Of a stretch of DNA of 64,000 bases, positions 39,124 to 49,548 are shown piece after piece. The DNA is from DASQZK01 sp963763215 (GTDB lineage: Bacteria > Bacteroidota > Bacteroidia > Bacteroidales > GCA-2748055): assembly GCA_963763215.1 (NCBI GenBank), contig CAVXNX010000009.1:124001-188000 (forward strand), read 5' to 3'. Position 1 is the stretch's first letter. Every line of letters starts with the position of its first letter. A program made the position numbers and the translations under genes. Under the pieces are notes generated by a model. The model made no database searches, was not told the origin of the DNA, and saw only the letters and a program-made list of their open reading frames with translations.

Positions 39124-40173
39124 ATGAAAAAATTACTGATATTATCTGCCATGATGTTCATCGCATTCGGGATGAATGCACAGAACACCACAGAAAGGGG
39201 TACCACCCGGGAGAGGAAGCCTGCGACAACCGAAACCAAAAAGGCCGCCCGCACGGAGACCCGTTCTACGACCAAGCCTGCCCGCACTGACAACAAGGCT
39301 GTCCGACCCAGTTCAAACGTGAACAGGCCCGACCGCAGTTCATCACAGACTACACAGCCGGCTGCTGCACCGTCAAGAGAAAACAGCCGCCCGGCATCCC
39401 GGCCCGCCACCGCCCCAAATGCTTCGGATAACCGCAGCCGGAGTACGGTCACACCGTCCAACCGTGAAGTCAGTCAGCCTTCCCGCACCAATGGAAATAC
39501 CAGGGTGAACCGGTCCACTCCCGTCACCCATGACAACGGTGCTCCCAGTCGCGGGAACAGTTACAACCGGCCTCCCCGCACAACCAGCGGTCACACGGCA
39601 GTCAATCATTCGTCGGCGAAGATCACCTATGATCCCAAGCGCGGTGAAACCTATACCGAACAGCGACGGGTATACACCACACCGGCTCCCCGCAGGGTTG
39701 TCAGGACAACACCCCATGTCAACTACGTTGAGAGACCCATTGAATACCGAAGGAGCCACAATCCTTACCGGGTACCCCCCACCATCAATATCATCTGGAA
39801 CGAACCGATGTACCGCCAGTACAGTGTCTGGTATCCCGAATTCCACTACTGGTACTATCCTTTCGGTTACACCATCCACACCATTTCTTCCTACGATGCA
39901 GCCGGATATATCGGCGAAGTCACACGGGTTTACGGGATGGTTTCCGAGACCTGGTATTCACCCGAAAGTGACGAGTATTTTCTCTACTTCGGCGGGCCCT
40001 ACCCCTACCAGGATTTCAGTGTCGTTCTTGAAGGACGTGATGCACGGAGGTTCAGCCGGCGGCCCGAACGCTTCTTCACCAACAGATATATCGCCGTAAC
40101 CGGACTGGTCAGCCTGTGGCAGGATAAGCCCGAGATCGACGTCAAACGGAGAAGCCAGGTGGAGATCTACTAA
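39124..40173 (+). CDS. Exported low-complexity Arg/Thr/Ser/Pro-rich protein
   Basis: A 349-residue protein with a clear signal peptide (MKKLLILSAMMFIAFGMNAQ). Residues 21 to about 165 are disordered and rich in R, T, S, P and N, with many TRE/TET/RPS-type short repeats and a strong positive charge. The C-terminal part (about 215-349) is folded-looking and aromatic (WYPEFHYWYYPFGYTIH, YFLYFGGPYPYQDFSVV). No family is recognised. The basic tail could bind polyanions or cell-wall glycans; that is inference. It has its own terminator. Confidence 0.75.
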   Translation: MKKLLILSAMMFIAFGMNAQNTTERGTTRERKPATTETKKAARTETRSTTKPARTDNKAVRPSSNVNRPDRSSSQTTQPAAAPSRENSRPASRPATAPNASDNRSRSTVTPSNREVSQPSRTNGNTRVNRSTPVTHDNGAPSRGNSYNRPPRTTSGHTAVNHSSAKITYDPKRGETYTEQRRVYTTPAPRRVVRTTPHVNYVERPIEYRRSHNPYRVPPTINIIWNEPMYRQYSVWYPEFHYWYYPFGYTIHTISSYDAAGYIGEVTRVYGMVSETWYSPESDEYFLYFGGPYPYQDFSVVLEGRDARRFSRRPERFFTNRYIAVTGLVSLWQDKPEIDVKRRSQVEIY

Positions 40174-40244
40174 TGGTTCGGAAGCCCCACCGCTCCAGTC
40201 TGCAATCCATGGAGAAAGCTTAGAAAAAGAAAGTTCAACACGAA

Positions 40245-40272
40245 ACGCAGGTCGAAAAGGCCTGCGTTTTTT
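40245..40272 (+). terminator. Terminator between convergent genes
   Basis: ACGCAGG (40245-40251) pairs with CCTGCGT (40261-40267) across a 9-nt loop, followed by six Ts on the plus strand. Confidence 0.8.
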
Positions 40273-40275
40273 GAT

Positions 40276-41034
40276 TTAGGAACCAGCGTACCAGCTCCCC
40301 GCTGCGGAATCGAGATACCAGCTCAGCCGGCCCTTCGGCCGGATATGATAAGCCGGGTACTCCTGCGCTTTGGCTGTATCGGAAAATATGTCCCTGAGAA
40401 TTTTCTCTTTCCGGCTTCCGGTGGCCAGAAACAGGACATGCCGGGCATTGTTCAGCACAGGCCCGGTGAGTGTGATCCGGTTCTGACCCGAACCCGGATG
40501 TTTGGTGACGGCCACCAGCCTGCCGGAAGACATCAGGTCCATATACCCGGGAAAGATCGATGCGGTATGCCCATCCTCACCCACACCTAGCATAACGAGG
40601 TCGAAACAAGGCAATCCGTTCCTGGCTGGGAGTTTTCTCAATTCTGCCTCATAACGCCGGGCTTCCGTTTCCGGATCATCTTCGCCATGGATCCGGTGGA
40701 TATTGGAGCCGGGGACCGTGATCCGGGAGAACCATTCCCGTTGTGCGTTACCGTAATTGCTCTGGTCACTCCCGGGAGGGACGCAACGTTCATCACCCCA
40801 GTAAAGTTTCATCCTTCGGAGAAGGACCTGCGATCCCCATCCGGAAGGGGTCCGCTGGAAAATTTCCAACGGGGTGGAACCTCCGGAGAGGGCAATGTGG
40901 TAGTCATTCCCGTTTCCAGCCTCCTTCAGGATATCGAGGGCCAGCCGGTGAAGGAAGGCATCAGCCAGGTCACCGGAAGAAGGGAAGACCTCCACGGTGG
41001 CCATTTCGTTATAATTCATGGTATACGCCGTCAT
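40276..41034 (-). CDS. pgl: 6-phosphogluconolactonase
   Basis: Second enzyme of the oxidative pentose phosphate pathway; it hydrolyses 6-phosphogluconolactone. The 252-residue protein has the NagB/SugarP isomerase fold marks HIALSGGSTPLEIFQ, YWGDERCVPP, LVMLGVGEDGHTASIFPG and RITLTGPVLNNA. It overlaps zwf by 26 bp, so translation is coupled. Starts at 41034, 41019 or 41004 are all possible; the family sequence begins near MATVEVFP. Confidence 0.94.
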   Translation of the reverse strand: MTAYTMNYNEMATVEVFPSSGDLADAFLHRLALDILKEAGNGNDYHIALSGGSTPLEIFQRTPSGWGSQVLLRRMKLYWGDERCVPPGSDQSNYGNAQREWFSRITVPGSNIHRIHGEDDPETEARRYEAELRKLPARNGLPCFDLVMLGVGEDGHTASIFPGYMDLMSSGRLVAVTKHPGSGQNRITLTGPVLNNARHVLFLATGSRKEKILRDIFSDTAKAQEYPAYHIRPKGRLSWYLDSAAGSWYAGS

Positions 41035-42518
41035 TGGATAAATTTTTGCTTGGGTAGCGCCAGGTCAGATCGGGTTCCTCGATGAGTGAATCGGCGATTT
41101 TCGGCCCCCAGGTACCTGCAGGATAGCCGTAAAGAGGAACACCATTATTTCCTTGCCAGAGGTCCAGGACCGGCTCGATGAATTTCCATGTCGTCTCCAC
41201 GGCATCACCGCGGGAGTACAAGGTGGGATCATTCACCAGGCAATCGTGGAGCAGCCGTTCGTATGCCTCCGGAAGTCTTTCCCCCGAGAGGGAAGCGTAG
41301 TGAAAATCCATGTCGACCGTCTGAACATTGAAACCGGCACCCGGGATCTTCATTCCGAATTTCATCAGGATCCCTTCATCAGGCTGGATCCGGATGATGA
41401 ACTGGTTCGACTCACTGCGTTCGCCCAATCTATTGCAGAAGATATGCTGCGGTGTCGGTTTGAAATGGATGACCAGTTCGGTGACCTTGGTGGGCAGACG
41501 TTTGCCAGTCCTGACATAAAACGGGACGCCGTTCCATCGCCAGTTATCGATGAAAAACTTCATGGCCACAAAGGTCTCGGTGCGCGAACCGGGATCAACG
41601 CCCTCTTCTTCCCGGTAACCGGGCACTTTCTCTCCCCGGATGGTACTTCCTGAATACTGGCCGCGGATGACATTTCTGGCGATGGATTCCTGATCCAGGG
41701 GACGCAGCGACTTAAAGACTTTCACCATTTCACTGCGGATCGAAGCTGCATCGGCATTGACAGGAGGTTCCATCGCCACCAGTCCGACGAGTTGGAGAAG
41801 ATGATTCTGGACCATATCCCGCAATGCTCCCGAATGATCATAGTACCCTCCCCTCTTGCCTACGCCGATCGATTCGGCACTGGTAATTTCCACGTGATGA
41901 ATGTAATTGCGGTTCCAGAGCGGTTCGTAGATGTTGTTGGAGAACCGGGTGACCAGGATATTCTGGACCGTTTCCTTTCCAAGGTAGTGATCGATGCGGT
42001 AAATCTGGTCTTCCGTGAAATGTTCCAGTAAATGATCATTCAGTCGGCGGGCCGATGCCAGGTCGGTGCCAAAGGGTTTTTCGACGATCAGCTTGTAACC
42101 TTTCCGGTTCAGTCCAACCGCCGAAAGGTTCTCCGGGATCACTTCATAAAGACCGGGAGGAGTAGCCAGGTAAAACAGGATATTATTCCCAAAGGGGACG
42201 GATCCGGCCAGATCACGGATATATTCCTTCAGGTGCCCGAAAGATTCTTTGTCGGTGTAATCGAGCGGAAGGTAATGCAGCATGCGGATGAAGTCATCAT
42301 GCACCTCCGTGTCAGAAGAAAATTTCGCCAGTGATTTCCGCATTTCTTCCCGGAAAGTCTGATCATCGAATTCTGTACGGCCCAGCCCTAAAATAGCAAA
42401 ACTGCTCAGGCATCAGTCCCTGATCATAGAGATTGTTGAGTGCGGGGATTAACTTCCGTCTTGTCAGATCACCTGAAGCGCCAAAGATGACGATGAGGTG
42501 ATTATCCGGTTTCTGCAT
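41009..42518 (-). CDS. zwf: Glucose-6-phosphate 1-dehydrogenase (one frameshift)
   Basis: First enzyme of the oxidative pentose phosphate pathway, which makes NADPH. The N-terminal coenzyme motif IFGASGDLTRRKLIPAL follows the start MQKPDNHLIV at 42518; the active-site RIDHYLGKETVQN and the substrate-binding EKPFGTDLASA are present. An extra base in the A-run at 42398-42401 separates the first 40 residues from the rest; removing it gives about 502 residues, normal for the family. It forms an operon with pgl; a perfect palindrome lies 9 bp upstream. Confidence 0.95.
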
Positions 42519-42526
42519 GGATGGAT

Positions 42527-42550
42527 GTGTTTACATTTAAAAGTAAACAC
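42527..42550. promoter_or_regulatory. Palindrome upstream of zwf
   Basis: GTGTTTAC-N8-GTAAACAC, perfect 8-bp arms, ending 9 bp before the zwf start. The place suits an operator or a 5'-UTR hairpin that covers translation initiation. Confidence 0.45.
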
Positions 42551-42579
42551 GGAATTCATCGCTCAGGTTCAGAAAATAA

Positions 42580-43105
42580 TCAGTTCAGCAGGACTTTTTC
42601 CATGTTGTCGAGGCCATGACGGAAATCCTTCTTCATCATTCCCGGCATCATCAGTCCAAACCACCTCTGGAAAGGGTATTTGAGATCTGTCATTTCCATG
42701 TACCAGCTCACCCGGGTGCCTCCGGAAACCCCTTCGAAATTAAAGCCGCCTTCGGAGGTTCCTTTCCCGTCGAATTCAAGGGAAAAATGCACATTGTTAT
42801 AGGGATTACTGCTCAGTATCGTCAGCTTGCCTGTTCCGGTCACCGGACCTTCCCAGCTGTAGGCCGAACCCATCCCTTCAGCCGGACCCGAATAGGTCAG
42901 TTTCATCCCCGGATCCATCTCTGACCCAGGGAGACCATCTTTCCCAGTTATGCAGATTATTCACCTGGGGATAGGCGGCAACGGGATCGACCGGGATCAC
43001 TTTGGACTCTTCGAAATAGACTTTCTTTGGGAGGAAAATGCCAGCAACAAAAAAGATCAGCACGAGTCCCAGTACGATTGTTCCGATAATTTTCAGTGTT
43101 TTCAT
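42580..43105 (-). CDS. SRPBCC family protein with an N-terminal membrane anchor (one frameshift)
   Basis: About 174 residues. MKTLKIIGTIVLGLVLIFFVAGIF forms a TM anchor, and a polyketide-cyclase/START-like fold follows (FEESKVIPVDPVAAYPQVNNLHNWERWSPW, then SAYSWEGPVTGTGKLTI, RVSWYMEMTDLKYPFQRWFG). One extra base near 42920 interrupts the fold between WERWSPW and DPGMKLTYSGP. The ligand is unknown. The gene stands alone downstream of the receptor cluster. Confidence 0.82.
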
Positions 43106-43186
43106 GGCGTTATTTATAATTATTCCAGATAAGCAAAGATAAATGGTTTTGATGAAATAATGCACGAAAACAATGTTAAAACTGGT

Positions 43187-44061
43187 CTATTGTCCTGAAG
43201 AATAGGACGGAACGATGGCACTGGCTCTCGAGACGGAATACACCGCAAAAAAACCGAGCGCCTTTCCGGAAATATTTCCGATGATATTTGCCGGTGGCCC
43301 GGAAAAAAGCGGATTGTTCCCAAAGGATTCGGCCTGGGCCTCCATGGATGAACCGGTAATAATCATAGGTCAGTCCATTGATCTCCAGAGTGATGGTATC
43401 GCCAGGATAAGCTTTTTCAGTCGCATTTTCATCGTTCAGAAACTGGGCGGTAATGCCATAGGTAAAATTGCCGTCGAAAAGATCATCACTCTGAACAACA
43501 TACTCCGAAAGCCTGTTGGTAAGAAGGATGCCGTTTTTGAGCGCTTTGAAGGCATAGTAATTTTTTACGCCCGCGGGGTCCCAGGCCCAGATCTTCACTT
43601 CCCAGCCCGAAGCGAAACTGTATCTTGTATATTTGAGGGTAATGCTGTCGATGGGGTTCACCGGCGGAAGATACGATTCTGCATGATAGGTTTCCAATCT
43701 GCCGTCGTGGTTGACATCCACATTTTCGATCCCCAGGCGATAGGTTTTTCCCGCCTTACCCTGGAAGGCAATCCGGGTCCGGTAGAGCCCTTTATTCATG
43801 CTCCTCTTCGGGAAGGTAGACCGTATCTTTTCCGTCAATGATATAGACAGTTGCCCCGGAAACAGTCGGGGAAGGCTTGTTAATAAAATAATCGGCAGTG
43901 GTGGTCAGCCTCACCCACGGATGGCCCGGTTCGTCGGTCAGTTCGCCATACACGGTAAGCCTCGTATAGGTATTATCGAGCTGAAGGTCATTGATCCTTT
44001 CCGTGCACGAAGCAAGGAGAAAAAGGGCAGTAAAGAGGATTAGACCGTTGATCTGTCGCAT
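43187..44061 (-). CDS. DUF4249 lipoprotein (two frameshifts)
   Basis: A surface lipoprotein of about 291 residues: signal with lipobox LLASCTERIND, then the DUF4249 beta-rich domain (TRLTVYGELTDEPGHPWVRLT ... TVYLPEEE). Frames break near 43797 and 43346; after correction the C-terminus reads FSGPPANIIGNIS ... GFFAVYSVSRAS, the family hallmark. It starts 3 bp after the TonB-dependent receptor gene. This receptor-DUF4249 pairing is common in Bacteroidota and probably forms a substrate-capture and uptake unit at the outer membrane, comparable to SusC/SusD. Confidence 0.85.
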
Positions 44062-44064
44062 AGC

Positions 44065-46424
44065 TCAAAATTTGAAATTATAAGTGATCGCCGGGATGAT
44101 CGAAAACAGGTAGGTTTTTTCGGCGTATGTCACATCGGGTTATCGACCTCCTGGACGAAATTGATCGCCCATGTGTTTTTGCGGCCGTAGGCATTGTACA
44201 CCGAAAGGCTCCACTCCGAATGCCAGGTTTTTCCCGGATTTTTCCCGGTTTGACAATGTGAAGGAAAGATCCAGCCTGTGGTAGTCCTCAAAACGGTATT
44301 CATTGCGTTTCGAGTAGACGGGCAGTACTTTCCTCAGGATAACATAGCGCCCAACGGGGAAAGTGACCGGCTGACCCGACATAAAGATCCAGTTCGCTCC
44401 AAAACGGAGTCGCTCAGTGATCTTATAGTTCAATACCACCGATACGTCATTCGGCCTGTCATAGGCGGCATTGTACGCTTCGCCCTGGTTCACTGCAGGG
44501 ATTTTGTTGCGGGCCTTGGAAAGGGTATAGCTGACCCATCCGCTGAGATCTTCCAGGTTCAGTTTGACCAGGAATTCAGCACCGTATGCCCATGCCCTGC
44601 CGGTCCGGATTTCCCCTTCGAGTTTCGGGTTAAGCAACAGGACGGCATGATCTCTGAAATCGATGGTGTGATGCATGGTCTTGTAATACAGTTCCACCGA
44701 GGTTTCAATGGTATGATCCCGGAAATCCCGGAAAAATCCCGGCCGAGAACTGGTCGGACATCTGGGGTCTGACATTGGGACTGGCGGGGAACCAGACAGC
44801 CAGCGGAGTTCCGGAAACCGAGTTTTCAGCGAGCTGGACATATTGTCTGGTCCGGGAATACGAAGCCTTGAGCGAATTATTCTCATTCAGCGTGTAATTA
44901 AGCATGAGCCTGGGTTCAAGTCCTGCATAGGTATTGAAGATCTTCCCTGCCGGATAGACGGTTGAATCCGTAGACTGAAAGGCATCATTGAAGTGGTAAA
45001 CCGTGCCTTTCCCGATATTTTGAAAAACAGACAACCGGAGGCCATACCTGATCGACAACCGGTATCCCAGTTTTTCTTCATCCGAGACATAGACCGCATG
45101 TTCGAGCGCATTATTGTCCGGGATCCTGAATTCGTTGAAGAGACTGCTTTCACCGGTGCCCCTGATGATCCCCGGGGTGAAATGATGGTAAATGGAGCTC
45201 AGCCCGAATTTAAAGGTGGAAACGGGACTGGCGAAATACGTCCAATCGGCCTTTAACGCCGTAATCATCCACTCCCGAATTCCAATCGAAAGAATCGGCC
45301 CGGCCGCTGGGCGTTCCCAGCATGTATTTGTATCGCTGAGCCGACCAGCGCGAAGTTTGAAAATAACCTGGGCGAGAAAAGGTGGTTCCACTCGATGGTG
45401 AACGTCCGGTTGCCGTAATGCAACCCGGCAAACTGGTTCTTGAAGACATCCCGTCCCGTATAACCGGAAATATAATAACCGGTTGTTATTGTTGAAGATC
45501 TGGTTCACCTTAAAATTCAGATCATAGAAGTAGAGTTTATTATTGGCGATATCCTTGTTGTTGGAGAGAGGAAGGAACAGATCGGCATAAGTCCGGCGAC
45601 CGGAAACAAGGACCGAGGTTTTATCGCGCACCACGGGGATTTCCAGGGTCAGCCGGCTGGAAATGGTGCCAATACCCCCTTCGGAACTGAATTTTTTGAC
45701 ACTGCCCGACTTCATCCTGACATCGAGCAGAGAAGACAACCGGCCCCCGTCACTGGCCGGGATATCACCCTTGTAGAGTTTGACATCCTTGATGGCATCT
45801 TCATTGAAGATGGAGAAAAAGCCTAAAAAATGCGAGGCATTGTAAACAGTGGCCTCGTCGAGGAGGATGAGGTTTTGATCAATGTTCCCGCCCCGTACGC
45901 TAAAACCCGATGAGCCTTCCGAAGTCGCCTTGACGCCGGGCAGCATCTCAATGGCCTTGATGATGTCGGTCTCGCCCATGAATGCCGGGATATTTTTAAT
46001 GGACTGAATGGGAAGTTTCACCGTGCCGGTTTCCATGCTCGTGATGTTGTTGTTTTTTCCCTTTTGACTGATCACCACCTCATCGAGCCGGGACGGACTT
46101 TCGGAAAGATAAATATTGATGATCGGTATCAGCCAGGAGGTCAATGGTTTTGCTCACCGATCCGTAACCGACATAGGAATAGGAGACCTGGTATTCACTG
46201 GCGGGGAGTGTCAGGGAATAATACCCGAATTTATTGGTGATCGTACCCGACCCAAGTTTTTTAACAAAGACATTCGCCCCGATCAGTTCCTCGCCCGTAG
46301 CGGCATCGCGGACAAATCCCGACAACGTTAGTGAACGGACATCAACCGGATCTGCCGCCCTGAAATTTTGAGCGGAGATGACCAACCCAGCCAGAAGAAG
46401 GTACCTGATCAATAATTTTCTCAT
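44065..46424 (-). CDS. TonB-dependent outer-membrane receptor (multiple frameshifts)
   Basis: Restored length is about 780 residues. It has a signal peptide (MRKLLIRYLLLAGLVISAQ), a carboxypeptidase-like regulatory domain (LSGFVRDAATGEELIGANVFV), a plug (MLPGVKATSEGSSGFSVRGGNIDQNL, LLDEATVYNASHF), then the barrel to a terminal ITYNFKF with the C-terminal Phe typical of barrels. At least six frame changes are seen (near 46115, 45480, 45360, 45265, 44745, 44195 and 44128). This is more than in any other gene here, so true decay cannot be excluded, but each junction resumes family-like sequence. It is the energy-dependent partner of the DUF4249 lipoprotein; the substrate is unknown. Confidence 0.82.
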
Positions 46425-46667
46425 GTAAGTGAAGTCGTAGGCAGTGTAATATATATAAAAACAAAAAAACGTTTCAATAGTTGTCTGGATGGATTTTGCA
46501 GGCATTTCCGGGTGTGCTCCGGTCATGAAAAAAAATCCGGAAATCAGATGAAAATTCACCCGATTCCCGGATCAAACCTACTTTTCTAAAATTACGCGCG
46601 TCAAAAGCTTTTCGCGGTAATGCTTTATATGTCTTTTCAGAGCTGGTCAGGCCCATTCGCTGACGGG

Positions 46668-49158
46668 TCAGAAGACTTCGCCTTCCCCGCCCATATCCTG
46701 TCCTTCACTATTTTCGGCCGGGCGCCGCTGTTTGAAATTATTGAGTTTATAGCTGAGCGAGAGCATAAGCACACGGGGTTCGTGGCTGAACCTCATATAG
46801 GTACTGAAGCCCGTTCCGTATGAGGTGGATTCATGTTTCATGGTCCCCAATACGTCCCTGACCTGCAGAGTGGCAGAGAGTTTCCTGTCGAGGAAATCGT
46901 GCCTGAGGGCCAGGTTGGTGAAGAAAGATCCCTTCTCCGTTCCCTGGATGGTAACCGAAGGGCCGTTATAGTATGCCTGCATCTGGAGTCGGGTTTTGGT
47001 TGAAAAATTGAAGGTGGCGTTAAGACGTGAATCCCAGTTAGTGCTATTTTTCGAAATATTCACCCCTTCGAGTTTCCCGTTTTCCGAATACCGGTACAAG
47101 GATCCGCTCAGGTTCAGATCGAGCCATTTCAGTTGATTATAGTCAATCATCAGTTCGGCTCCCAGGGAATTGTCGGTGGCAACATTGCTGAAGGTCTGCA
47201 TCAGGATATTCTTCTGTGCGTCGTAGACCTGGATGATCCGGTCAATTTTATTGACTGTGTTCCGGTAATAGGCTTCGAAGGAAACGTAGGATTTTCCGAA
47301 TGTTTTCTGGTAGCCGAGTTCATAGGAATTCAGGTACTCCGGGAAGAATGTTCGGATCCCCGCGCCGGACGGTGTGAGCATCGATATAGGTGATGAACGG
47401 TTCAAGATACCATCCCCGTGGACGGTTGATTCTCCGGCTGTAGGAGACCATGACCTGGTGACCGTTCTCGAAGTTGCGGGCCAGGTGCAGAGTCGGGAAA
47501 AGGTCGAAACGGTTAATGGTGGAAGGTTTTTCCGCGCGGTCGTCTTTTATGCGCCGGTCGGTGTATTCTCCTCTCAGTCCGGCCTGGAACTGGTAATTCC
47601 CGATCTTGTTGCCATAGGTGGCGTATACAGCCTGGATATCGCGGTAAAATTTGTTTCCTGTTGAGTAGGTGGGATCCGGGATCCACTGGTTGGCAGGGGG
47701 GCTGTCGGGCTGATACCGGAAAAAGTTAAAGGCTTCATACTCGTCATCGATCCTGGTCTGGTAACCGGCCTGGAAGCGTCCGTCATCCCCGAGGGGTTTG
47801 GTGTAGTCGACCTGGGCACGGAACTCATGTTCGTCGCCGGGTGAGGTCGATTTGGTTCCGAAAGCGGAACGTGAAGAATCGCTGTCATCCATTCGGTAAT
47901 CACTTCCGGTGGGGTATTCATACTGAAAATCACTGTCATTCCCCTTTTGTTTTGAATAATTGGCGTAGGCAACCAGCTCATGGCCCTTGTCATCGAATTT
48001 ATGTGTGAACGAAAGGTTGGCATTGTAATAGTCTCCCCCGTGGGTGCTGTTATTGTCGCTTCGTGTATACTGGTCGAGTATCCCTGGCTGGTTATAATAA
48101 TGGATCTTCTGCAGCCCGCCAAACGCAAACTGGTGGTTCCCCAATTCCCCGGTGAGCGAGATCGTATTCTTATCGTTGAGATAATAATCCAGTCCGAGTT
48201 TTCCTTCCCGTCCCTGCCGGCTCATATTCCGTTCACCGACCTTATCGTTGAAATTTGTCGTATCATGCGAGGTGATCTGGCTGTTAAACAGGTAAGAGCC
48301 ATTATAATGATTGTCCTGGTAGGTAAGTCCGCCGTAAACATTGAACTTTTGTGTCCGGTAGCTCAGCAGGAAATCACCGGAATATTTATCATTGGTCCCC
48401 AGTTTGGCATTGAAAACACCCGATAATCCCTGCAGTGCATTCTTCTTGGTAATGATATTGATGATACCCGCCATTCCGTCGGGATCAAATTTCGCACTCG
48501 GGTTGGTGATGATCTCGATATTCCGGATGGCGCTGGCCGGGATCTGCTGAAGGGCGTCGCTTCCCGACAATGGAGTGGGCTTGCCGTCAATGAGGACGGT
48601 AAAACTTGTACTTCCCCTCAGGCTGACATTCCCGTCGATGTCGACGGAAACAGAAGGCGTATTCTGCAGAACATCTGCGGCGGTACCGGTAGAAGCATTG
48701 ATATCTTCACCGACATTGATCACTTTCCGGTCGATCTTGTATTCGACCCTGGGCTGATCGGCAATCACTTCCACCTCATCGATGTTCTGTGAGGCCTCGT
48801 TCAGGATGATTGAGCCGGCATCAAAGGAACTTTTCTCGGAGGTGATCAGGACATTGCTGACCATCTTCTTGTTGTAACCCATGAAATTGGCAACCAGGTA
48901 GTATTTTCCGCCGGGTACGCTCTTCAACGTAAACGATCCATCGGGTCCGGAGATCCCACCGGTAACGAGAGTGGAATCTTTAGCCCGGTAAAGGGCAACG
49001 CTGGCAAACTCCATGGGCTTCTTCGTCTTGGCATCGATAACCTGGCCCTTAATGGTTCCTTCAGGGGCTATCCCACTACGGAGTGGATTGGCCGGAGGTT
49101 GTGAAAAAATGGAAATGGACAACAGACATACTATTCCTGCTAATAAAATCTTTTTCAT
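46668..49158 (-). CDS. TonB-dependent receptor-like barrel, CarboxypepD_reg plus OMP_b-brl_3 type (one frameshift)
   Basis: About 829 residues: signal peptide (MKKILLAGIVCLLSISIFS), regulatory domain (IKGQVIDAKTKKPMEFASVAL), plug (DVLQNTPSVSVDIDGNVSLRGSTSF, IEIITNPSAKFDPDGMAGIIN) and a large barrel of the outer-membrane-protein beta-barrel 3 family. An extra base near 47340 splits NILP from EYLNSYELGYQKTFG. The start at 49158 is preferred over 49281, which would add 41 charged residues before the signal peptide. No lipoprotein partner is adjacent, so this may be a stand-alone receptor. Confidence 0.88.
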
Positions 49159-49397
49159 TCTGTTCTTTTGAAATTTGCTTGCCAGATTTATAATACGCTC
49201 AGCAGATTCTTCCCTCCGGCGATCATCCTCTCTGAGTTCAAATTCTGTTTGATCGTTTACTTGCTTAGACAACATATTCATGCTATTTATTCAACACGAG
49301 GCAAAAAAAAATGTTTATCCCAGTAAATCAGTAGGATGCCCGAAAAAAAGGGTGCCAGGTACAACTTTATGCCGGTCGCGATGAACAGCTATCAAAG

Positions 49398-49424
49398 AAA
49401 TTCCCCGGCATGACCGGGGAATTT
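49398..49424 (-). terminator. Bidirectional terminator downstream of leuA
   Basis: AAATTCCCCGG pairs perfectly with CCGGGGAATTT over a 5-nt loop, 125 nt past the leuA stop. The self-complementary A/T flanks allow termination in both directions. Confidence 0.65.
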
Positions 49425-49548
49425 GTATAATTCGTTAAAATTTTCCTGATATGCCGGGGAGAGGAAAGAACCATCCCCGTCGTGGCGTTAAAAAATTGTT
49501 AATCAATATTTTCCGTATTCAGAACCGGGATAACACGTTCCGAAAGAC

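Noticed and set aside
43798..44043. Plus-strand open frames opposite the DUF4249 and receptor genes
   Set aside because: They are antisense to well-supported but frameshifted genes; the shadows only look better because the real frames are broken.
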